The position numbers were made by a program, and so were the translations under genes. Below, one piece after another: positions 58,257 to 64,000 of a stretch of DNA of 64,000 bases. The notes below the pieces were generated by a model. That model ran no database searches. It saw only the letters and a program-made list of their open reading frames with translations, and was not told where the DNA came from. The stretch comes from Pseudomonas hamedanensis (GTDB taxonomy: Bacteria > Pseudomonadota > Gammaproteobacteria > Pseudomonadales > Pseudomonadaceae). Location of the stretch: contig NZ_CP077091.1 in assembly GCF_014268595.2 (NCBI RefSeq), positions 270,501 to 334,500 on the forward strand, written 5' to 3'. The stretch's first letter is position 1. Each line of letters starts with the position of its first letter.

Positions 58257-59264
58257 TCACTGAACCGCAACCGCAGGCGTGTTCAACAACACAACCGCAG
58301 CGGTTACCAGCAAATTGATCAGGGTCAGTGGCAGGCAGAATTTCCAGCTGAAATCCATCACCTGGTCATAACGCGGGCGCGGGATAGAGGCGCGCAGCAG
58401 GATGAACAGCATGATGAAGAACGCGGTCTTCAATGCGAACCAGACGAAGGACAGTTGCGGCAGGATGCCGAACGGACCGTGCCAGCCACCGAAGAACAGG
58501 GTGACCAGCAGCGCCGAGATCAGGATGATGCCGATGTATTCACCGACGAAGAACATGCCCCATTTCATACCGGCGTATTCAATGTGGTAACCGTCGGCCA
58601 GTTCCTGTTCCGCTTCCGGCTGGTCGAACGGGTGACGGTGAGTCACGGCCACGCCAGCAATGAAGAAGGTACAGAAGCCGAAGAACTGCGGAATGATGAA
58701 CCACAGGTTCTGCGCCTGGTACTCGACGATGTCGCGCATGTTGAACGAGCCGACCTGCACCACGATGCCCATCAGGGCCAGGCCCATGAACACTTCGTAG
58801 GACACGGTCTGCGCCGAGGCACGCAAGCTGCCGAGCAGGGCGAACTTGTTGTTACTCGACCATCCGGCGAACAGCACCGCATAGACCGATAGACCGGCCA
58901 TCGCGAAGAAGAACAGCAGGCCGATGTTCAGATCCGCCACGCCCCAGGTCGGGGTGATCGGGATGATCGCAAAGGCGATCAGCAGGGCAGACATGGCCAC
59001 CACCGGCGCCAGGGTGAAGATCACCTTGTCGGCAAACGGCGGGGTCCAGTCTTCCTTGAAGAACATCTTCAGCATGTCGGCAGCGATCTGGAACATGCCG
59101 AACGGGCCAACGCGGTTCGGACCGTAACGGTCCTGCCACCAGCCCAGCAGGCGACGTTCGACAAAGCTGAGCAAGGCGCCTGCGACCACCACGGCCAGCA
59201 GAATCACGATGGCTTTGATGACCGTCAGGATCACATCGATCACTTCAGGGGTGAACCAGGTCAT
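58257..59264 (-). CDS. nuoH: NADH-quinone oxidoreductase subunit H
   Basis: A 335-residue membrane subunit with eight helices forming the quinone chamber. Conserved segments are [20 protein letters not shown] in the first cytoplasmic loop, [37 protein letters not shown] (acidic E-channel loop) and [19 protein letters not shown]. The start overlaps the nuoG stop by four bases. Confidence 0.97.
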   Translation of the reverse strand: MTWFTPEVIDVILTVIKAIVILLAVVVAGALLSFVERRLLGWWQDRYGPNRVGPFGMFQIAADMLKMFFKEDWTPPFADKVIFTLAPVVAMSALLIAFAIIPITPTWGVADLNIGLLFFFAMAGLSVYAVLFAGWSSNNKFALLGSLRASAQTVSYEVFMGLALMGIVVQVGSFNMRDIVEYQAQNLWFIIPQFFGFCTFFIAGVAVTHRHPFDQPEAEQELADGYHIEYAGMKWGMFFVGEYIGIILISALLVTLFFGGWHGPFGILPQLSFVWFALKTAFFIMLFILLRASIPRPRYDQVMDFSWKFCLPLTLINLLVTAAVVLLNTPAVAVQ

Positions 59265-61975
59265 TGCGCTGCCTCCTGCAGACCGTCGACGGACACGCCG
59301 GCGAATGCCGGTGGAATGCCGGCGATGCCCGCAGGCAATGCCACCAGACCGGCGCCCAGTTCTTCATTGATGCGCAGCGGCAGACGCAAGGTCTGGCCGG
59401 CCACGTTCAGGCTCAACAGGGCACCGTCGTTGACGCCGAGGCGATCCGCTTCGGATTTCGCCAGAGCCACGTAAGGCGCCGGAATGCGCTCTTGCACCGG
59501 TGCGGCTTTCGAAGAGTTTTCTTCGCTGCCGAACAAGTGGAAGAACGGCACGGCTTGCCAGGTACCCGGCGCCGGGTTGAACGCGCGCGGCGCAGCAGCG
59601 AACCAGTTCAGCGAATCGCCAGTGCTTTCGATCAGGCGGGTGCCCGGATCGCCAGCGCGCAGATGACCACCGACTTCGTCCTGGAACTTGTTCCACGCTT
59701 GTGGCGAGTTCCAGCCCGGCGACCATGCAAAAGGAACCTGCTGACGCGGTTCGGCGGAGCCCGAGTAACCTTCCATGGAGAAGGCGAACGCGGTGTCCTT
59801 GTCTTGCGGGGTGCGCGGTTCGTGGACGCTGATGTCGGCGCGCATCGCGGTGCGACCGGAGTAACGCAGCGGCTCACGCGCCAGTTTCAGACCCTTGATG
59901 CGGAACGCAGCCGACGGTGCAGCGTCGACGATACGTGCCAGTTGCGCGGTGCTCGAAGCAACGGCAGCGGTAACGTGGTCGAGTTGCGTCCAGTCGATCG
60001 GCTGGTTGAGCAGGGTGGCGCGCAAGGCGTGCAGCCAGCGCCAGCCTTCGTGAACCAGAATGCTCGCGTCCATGTACTGCGGATCGAAAACCTGGAAAAA
60101 GCGCTGGGCGCGGCCTTCCTGGCTGACCAGCGTACCGTCGCCCTCGGCGAAGCTCGCCGCTGGCAGCACCAGTTGTGCGCGGTCGGTGGTAGCGGTTTTC
60201 TGATGGTCGGCGACGATCACCACTTTCGCGGCGTCCAGTGCGGCATCGACCTTGGCTTTGGCGGTGCGGGTGTACAGATCGTTTTCCAGCACGACGATGG
60301 CGTCGGCCTTGCCATCGATAACCGCTTGCAGCGCGTCGTCGACCGATTCACCACCGAGCATGGCCAGACCGAGGCTGTTGGCCTCCGGCACGATCAGGCT
60401 GATCGAACCGTTCTTCTCGCGCAGCTTCAACGCTTTGGCAATGTTGGCGGCGGCTTCGATCAGCGCTTTGGAGCCCAGCGAAGTACCGGCAATGATCAGC
60501 GGGCGTTTGGCGGCAAGCAGGGCGTCGGCGATGCGCTGCGCCAGTTCCAGCGCTTCGGCGTCCAGACCGTCAACGGCCGGGGCGCTGGCATCCAGCGCGT
60601 GAGCAACAGCGAAACCGATGCGTGCCAGATCATCGGGAGCGGCGTGTACGCATTCTTCGGCGACGTCGTCGAGCTTGGTTTCCGCCAGGCTGGCAATGAA
60701 CAGCGGGTTCAGCGCGTGCTGACCGATGTTCTTCACCGCAGCGTCGAGCCAAGGCTGGACGCGCATGGCTTCGGCCATGTCTTCAGCCTTGCCCTTGACC
60801 GACTGACGCAGGGCCAGTGCCATACGGGCAGCGGTCTGGGTCAGGTCTTCGCCGAGGACGAAAATCGCGTCGTGGTCTTCGATGTCGCGCATGTTCGGCA
60901 CAGGCAACGGGCTGTCGTTCAGCACCTGCAGGACCAGACGGATGCGCTCCAGCTCGGAGGCTTCGATGCCGGAGTAGAAGTGCTCGGCGCCGACCAGTTC
61001 GCGCAACGCGTAATTGCTTTCGAGGCTGGCACGCGGCGAACCGATACCGACGATGTTGCGCCCGCGCAGCAGGTCGGCGGCTTTATCCAGCGCAGCGTCG
61101 AGGCTCAGCTTGGTGCCGTCGGCCAGCAGCGGCTGACGTGGACGGTCGGTGCGGTTGACGTAGCCATAACCGAAACGGCCACGGTCGCAGAGGAAGTACT
61201 GGTTCACCGAACCGTTGAAGCGGTTTTCGATACGACGCAGTTCACCGTAACGCTCGCCCGGGGAAATGTTGCAACCGCTCGAGCAGCCATGGCAGATGCT
61301 CGGGGCAAACTGCATGTCCCATTTGCGGTTGTAGCGCTCGGAGTGAGTCTTGTCGGTGAACACACCGGTCGGGCAGACCTCGGTGAGGTTGCCGGAGAAC
61401 TCGCTTTCGAGAGTGCCGTCTTCAACGCGACCGAAGTACACGTTGTCGTGGGCGCCGAATACACCAAGGTCGGTGCCGCCAGCGTAATCCTTGTAAAAAC
61501 GCACACAGCGGTAGCAAGCGATGCAGCGGTTCATCTCGTGGGAAATGAACGGGCCCAGTTGCTGGTTCTGGTGGGTGCGCTTGGTAAAGCGGTAACGGCG
61601 CTCGTTGTGGCCGGTCATTACCGTCATGTCTTGCAGGTGGCAGTGACCGCCTTCTTCGCACACCGGGCAGTCGTGCGGGTGGTTGGTCATCAGCCATTCG
61701 ACAACGCTGGCGCGGAATGCCTTGGATTCTTCATCGTCGATGGAGATCCAGGTGTTGTCGGTGGCAGGCGTCATGCAGGACATGACGATGCGACCACGGG
61801 TGTCGTTCTCGTCGGTGTACTGCTTGACCGCGCACTGGCGGCAGGCCCCGACGCTACCAAGCGCGGGGTGCCAGCAGAAATATGGAATGTCGAGGCCCAG
61901 CGACAGACATGCCTGTAACAGGTTGTCTGCCCCGTCGACTTCGAGCGCTTTGCCGTCTACGTGGATAGTGGCCAT
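59261..61975 (-). CDS. nuoG: NADH-quinone oxidoreductase subunit G
   Basis: A 904-residue molybdopterin-oxidoreductase-like subunit of the NADH-oxidising arm. The N-terminus is a plant-type ferredoxin domain with N1b cysteines ([20 protein letters not shown]). Then come N5 ([15 protein letters not shown], with one His ligand) and N4 ([25 protein letters not shown]). The extra N7 cluster motif CHGCSSGC plus a later Cys (FLCDRG), seen in the E. coli enzyme, is present. The C-terminal two thirds have the molybdopterin-binding fold without the cofactor. A 136-bp gap separates it from nuoF. Confidence 0.97.
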   Translation of the reverse strand: MATIHVDGKALEVDGADNLLQACLSLGLDIPYFCWHPALGSVGACRQCAVKQYTDENDTRGRIVMSCMTPATDNTWISIDDEESKAFRASVVEWLMTNHPHDCPVCEEGGHCHLQDMTVMTGHNERRYRFTKRTHQNQQLGPFISHEMNRCIACYRCVRFYKDYAGGTDLGVFGAHDNVYFGRVEDGTLESEFSGNLTEVCPTGVFTDKTHSERYNRKWDMQFAPSICHGCSSGCNISPGERYGELRRIENRFNGSVNQYFLCDRGRFGYGYVNRTDRPRQPLLADGTKLSLDAALDKAADLLRGRNIVGIGSPRASLESNYALRELVGAEHFYSGIEASELERIRLVLQVLNDSPLPVPNMRDIEDHDAIFVLGEDLTQTAARMALALRQSVKGKAEDMAEAMRVQPWLDAAVKNIGQHALNPLFIASLAETKLDDVAEECVHAAPDDLARIGFAVAHALDASAPAVDGLDAEALELAQRIADALLAAKRPLIIAGTSLGSKALIEAAANIAKALKLREKNGSISLIVPEANSLGLAMLGGESVDDALQAVIDGKADAIVVLENDLYTRTAKAKVDAALDAAKVVIVADHQKTATTDRAQLVLPAASFAEGDGTLVSQEGRAQRFFQVFDPQYMDASILVHEGWRWLHALRATLLNQPIDWTQLDHVTAAVASSTAQLARIVDAAPSAAFRIKGLKLAREPLRYSGRTAMRADISVHEPRTPQDKDTAFAFSMEGYSGSAEPRQQVPFAWSPGWNSPQAWNKFQDEVGGHLRAGDPGTRLIESTGDSLNWFAAAPRAFNPAPGTWQAVPFFHLFGSEENSSKAAPVQERIPAPYVALAKSEADRLGVNDGALLSLNVAGQTLRLPLRINEELGAGLVALPAGIAGIPPAFAGVSVDGLQEAAQ

Positions 61976-62111
61976 GGTTCAAAGGTCTTCGTTGGCCCGG
62001 TGTCAGCGGGCGTGGCTAATGGAATCTTGTTATGCGTCCGAATCCAAACAGCCCCGAAGGGCGTCATCGGACGAAAGGCGAAGGGCACGGACCCTTCGCC
62101 TTCTTAAGCGT
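61976..62111 (-). promoter_or_regulatory. Structured nuoF-nuoG intercistronic region
   Basis: A 136-bp non-coding gap. It holds a perfect 11-bp stem, AAGGCGAAGGG (62075-62085) and CCCTTCGCCTT (62092-62102), just after the nuoF stop. A second structure follows: CGTCCGA (62035-62041) pairs with TCGGACG (62067-62073) and encloses GCCC-CGAA-GGGC (62051-62062). No T-tract follows either stem on the transcribed strand, so these look like RNA-stability or processing elements rather than terminators. Confidence 0.6.
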
Positions 62112-63467
62112 TTACGCGCCGACTACGATCGGCCTTGCCAGAGGCGGGACGGCGGCGCTGACAGGCGCGATACCGGCTTCGAACTCTGGACGGAAGTATT
62201 TGATGGCACTGCCCAACGGCTCCACGGCACCCGGTGCGTGAGCACAGAAGGTTTTGCCCGGGCCGAGGAAACCGACCAGACCCAGCAGGGTCTCGATGTC
62301 GCCTGGCTGGCCCTTGCCTTGCTCGATGGCCATCAAGAGCTTGACGCTCCATGGCAAACCGTCGCGGCACGGGGTGCAGAAACCGCAGGATTCGCGGGCG
62401 AAGAACTGCTCCATGTTGCGCAGCAGCGAGACCATGTTGACGCTGTCATCCACCGCCATCGCCAGACCGGTACCCATACGGGTGCCGACCTTGGCGATGC
62501 CGCCGGCGTACATTTGTGCGTCGAGGTGTTCCGGCAACAGGAAACCGGTACCGGCGCCACCTGGCTGCCAGGCCTTGAGCTTGAAGCCGTCGCGCATGCC
62601 GCCGGCGTAATCTTCGAACAGTTCGCGACCGGTGACGCCGAATGGCAGTTCCCACAGGCCCGGGTTCTTGACCTTGCCGGAGAAGCCCATGAGCTTGGTG
62701 CCCATGTCTTCGGAGCCTTCGCGGGCCAACGATTTGTACCAGTCAACGCCGTCGGCAATGATCGCCGGCACGTTGCACAGGGTTTCGACGTTGTTCACGC
62801 AGGTCGGCTTGCCCCACACGCCGACGGCGGCAGGGAAGGGCGGCTTGGAGCGCGGGTTGGCGCGGCGGCCTTCGAGGGAGTTGATCAGTGCAGTTTCTTC
62901 ACCGCAGATGTAACGCCCGGCGCCGGTGTGCACGAACAGCTCGAAATCAAAACCGCTGCCCAGAATGTTCTTGCCCAGCAGGCCAGCAGCCTTGGCTTCT
63001 TCCACGGCACGGTTGAGGTGCTTGGCGGCGGTGGTGTATTCGCCACGCAGGAAGATGTAGCCACGGTAGGTTTTCAGCGCGCGGGCACTGATCAGCATGC
63101 CTTCGATCAGCAGATGGGGCAGTTGCTCCATCAGCATGCGGTCTTTCCAGGTGTTCGGCTCCATTTCATCCGCGTTGCACAGCAAGTAGCGGATGTTGAT
63201 GGATTCGTCCTTGGGCATCAGGCCCCACTTCACGCCGGTCGGGAAGCCGGCGCCGCCGCGACCCTTGAGGCCAGCGTCCTTCACGGTCTGGACGATGGCG
63301 TCCTGATCCATGTCGGCGAAGGCCTTGCGCGCAGCGGCGTAACCGTTCTTGGCCTGGTATTCGTCGAGCCATACGGCTTCGCCGTCATCGCGCAGACGCC
63401 AGGTCAGCGGGTGAGTCTCGGCCGAACGCTGGATGCGGTTGGCAGGACCGAAAGATGTCAGGGTCAT
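62112..63467 (-). CDS. nuoF: NADH-quinone oxidoreductase subunit F
   Basis: A 451-residue flavoprotein that oxidises NADH. The FMN/NADH-binding Gly-rich motif is [20 protein letters not shown] (about residues 68-87), with further nucleotide contacts at [17 protein letters not shown] and [19 protein letters not shown]. The N3 [4Fe-4S] cluster ligands are in [12 protein letters not shown] plus a later Cys in FCAHAPG. The start overlaps the nuoE stop by four bases. Confidence 0.97.
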   Translation of the reverse strand: MTLTSFGPANRIQRSAETHPLTWRLRDDGEAVWLDEYQAKNGYAAARKAFADMDQDAIVQTVKDAGLKGRGGAGFPTGVKWGLMPKDESINIRYLLCNADEMEPNTWKDRMLMEQLPHLLIEGMLISARALKTYRGYIFLRGEYTTAAKHLNRAVEEAKAAGLLGKNILGSGFDFELFVHTGAGRYICGEETALINSLEGRRANPRSKPPFPAAVGVWGKPTCVNNVETLCNVPAIIADGVDWYKSLAREGSEDMGTKLMGFSGKVKNPGLWELPFGVTGRELFEDYAGGMRDGFKLKAWQPGGAGTGFLLPEHLDAQMYAGGIAKVGTRMGTGLAMAVDDSVNMVSLLRNMEQFFARESCGFCTPCRDGLPWSVKLLMAIEQGKGQPGDIETLLGLVGFLGPGKTFCAHAPGAVEPLGSAIKYFRPEFEAGIAPVSAAVPPLARPIVVGA

Positions 63468-63961
63468 ACGTAGCCCTCGAGCAGTTTGGCCACGCCAGCA
63501 GGCTGGACGTCGCCAAAGGTGTCATCGTCGATCATCAGCGCCGGAGCCTTGTCGCAGTTGCCGAGGCAGCAGACCGGCAGCAGGGTGAAACGACCGTCGG
63601 CGGTGGTCTGGCCCAGGCCGATGCCCAGATTGTTCTGGATTTCGCTGACCACCGACTCGTGGCCGCCGATGTAGCAGACCATGCTGTCGCAGACGCGAAT
63701 GATGTGGCGGCCGACCGGTTGACGGAAGATCTGGCTGTAGAACGTCGCCACGCCTTCAACGTCGCTGGCCGGGATGCCGAGGATCTCGCCGATCGCGTAC
63801 AGGGCGCCATCCGGCACCCAGCCGCGTTCCTTCTGAACGATCTTCAGGGCTTCGATCGACGCCGCGCGCGGGTCTTCGTAGTGATGCAGCTCGTGCTCGA
63901 TGGCCGAGCGCTCGGTTTCACTCAAGGTGAAACGGTCTGTCTGGATAAGCGTGCTGTTCAT
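63464..63961 (-). CDS. nuoE: NADH-quinone oxidoreductase subunit E
   Basis: A 165-residue thioredoxin-like subunit binding the [2Fe-2S] cluster N1a. Ligand cysteines are in [11 protein letters not shown] (C-x4-C) and [11 protein letters not shown] (C-x3-C). The helical N-terminal part has [20 protein letters not shown] and the central [11 protein letters not shown] segment. It pairs with NuoF in the NADH dehydrogenase module. It begins two bases after the nuoCD stop. Confidence 0.97.
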   Translation of the reverse strand: MNSTLIQTDRFTLSETERSAIEHELHHYEDPRAASIEALKIVQKERGWVPDGALYAIGEILGIPASDVEGVATFYSQIFRQPVGRHIIRVCDSMVCYIGGHESVVSEIQNNLGIGLGQTTADGRFTLLPVCCLGNCDKAPALMIDDDTFGDVQPAGVAKLLEGYV

Positions 63962-63963
63962 GC

Positions 63964-64000
63964 TTAGCGGTCCACGTCGGCCATAACGAAGTCGATACTA
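63964..64000 (-). CDS. nuoC: NADH-quinone oxidoreductase subunit C/D, C-terminal end (partial)
   Basis: Only the last 11 codons and the TAA (63964-63966) lie in the window, reading SIDFVMADVDR. This is the typical C-terminus of NuoD (-DxVM-x-x-VDR), and in Pseudomonas nuoC and nuoD are fused, so the gene is named accordingly. The call rests on this short match plus its position directly ahead of nuoE. Confidence 0.85.
   Translation of the reverse strand, partial: SIDFVMADVDR

Noticed and set aside
51688..63473. Several plus-strand open frames of 460-880 codons
   Set aside because: All lie antisense to nuoN, nuoM, nuoL, nuoG and nuoF and are rich in His, Arg, Gln and Asp without domains.

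Overview
The window is GC-rich, densely coded chromosomal DNA from a Pseudomonas, most likely of the P. fluorescens group. The evidence is the gene content (fused nuoCD followed by nuoEFGHIJKLMN, glnS-cysS, lpxH-ppiB, tamAB), strong G/C third-position bias, and many Pseudomonas-type REP palindromes (core GAGC-N-GGCTTGCTCGCGA and variants) between genes. No tRNA, rRNA, CRISPR array, prophage or complete insertion sequence was recognised.

Layout. 1-5.4 kb: truncated LysR regulator diverging from an acyl-CoA dehydrogenase; a periplasmic-binding/OmpA fusion protein; exonuclease III; a GNAT acetyltransferase. 5.5-10.9 kb: tamA-tamB for outer-membrane protein assembly and envelope lipid transport. 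11.2-16.2 kb: a MarR-controlled tripartite efflux operon (MarR, NodT-type outer-membrane lipoprotein, EmrA-like adaptor, EmrB-like 14-TM pump) with two palindromic operators in its promoter. 16.3-20.9 kb: housekeeping lpxH-ppiB and, divergently, glnS-cysS, followed by three 131-bp tandem hairpin repeats. 21.4-29.6 kb: a sigma-54 activator divergent from a six-gene ABC importer of the glycerol/polyol type (two ATPases, two permeases, a small DUF2160-type membrane protein and a large binding protein), with a clear -24/-12 promoter and phased TGTTCA repeats between them.

29.8-50.5 kb is the accessory region. On the minus strand lies a complete Tc (toxin complex) operon, tcaA-tcaB-tcaC-tccC: TcA is split over two genes, TcB is SpvB-type, and TcC is an RHS-type cocoon protein. 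The C-terminal payload of TcC carries a full set of protein-kinase motifs and resembles the OspG family of secreted effector kinases. Diverging from this operon is a 1507-residue protein of Ig-like repeats, five of which are near-identical 261-bp units. The shared intergenic region holds a perfect palindrome, an AT-rich promoter-like block and a G8 tract. A vapBC toxin-antitoxin pair with an apparent decayed antitoxin gene upstream follows.

51.9-64.0 kb: the respiratory complex I operon on the minus strand, running from the last codons of nuoCD to nuoN and ending in a hairpin terminator. It is tightly packed except for a 136-bp structured gap between nuoF and nuoG.

The main biological result is the Tc locus. 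By family knowledge TcA forms an injection channel, and TcB plus TcC form a shell around the TcC C-terminus. Here that C-terminus looks like a eukaryote-directed kinase.
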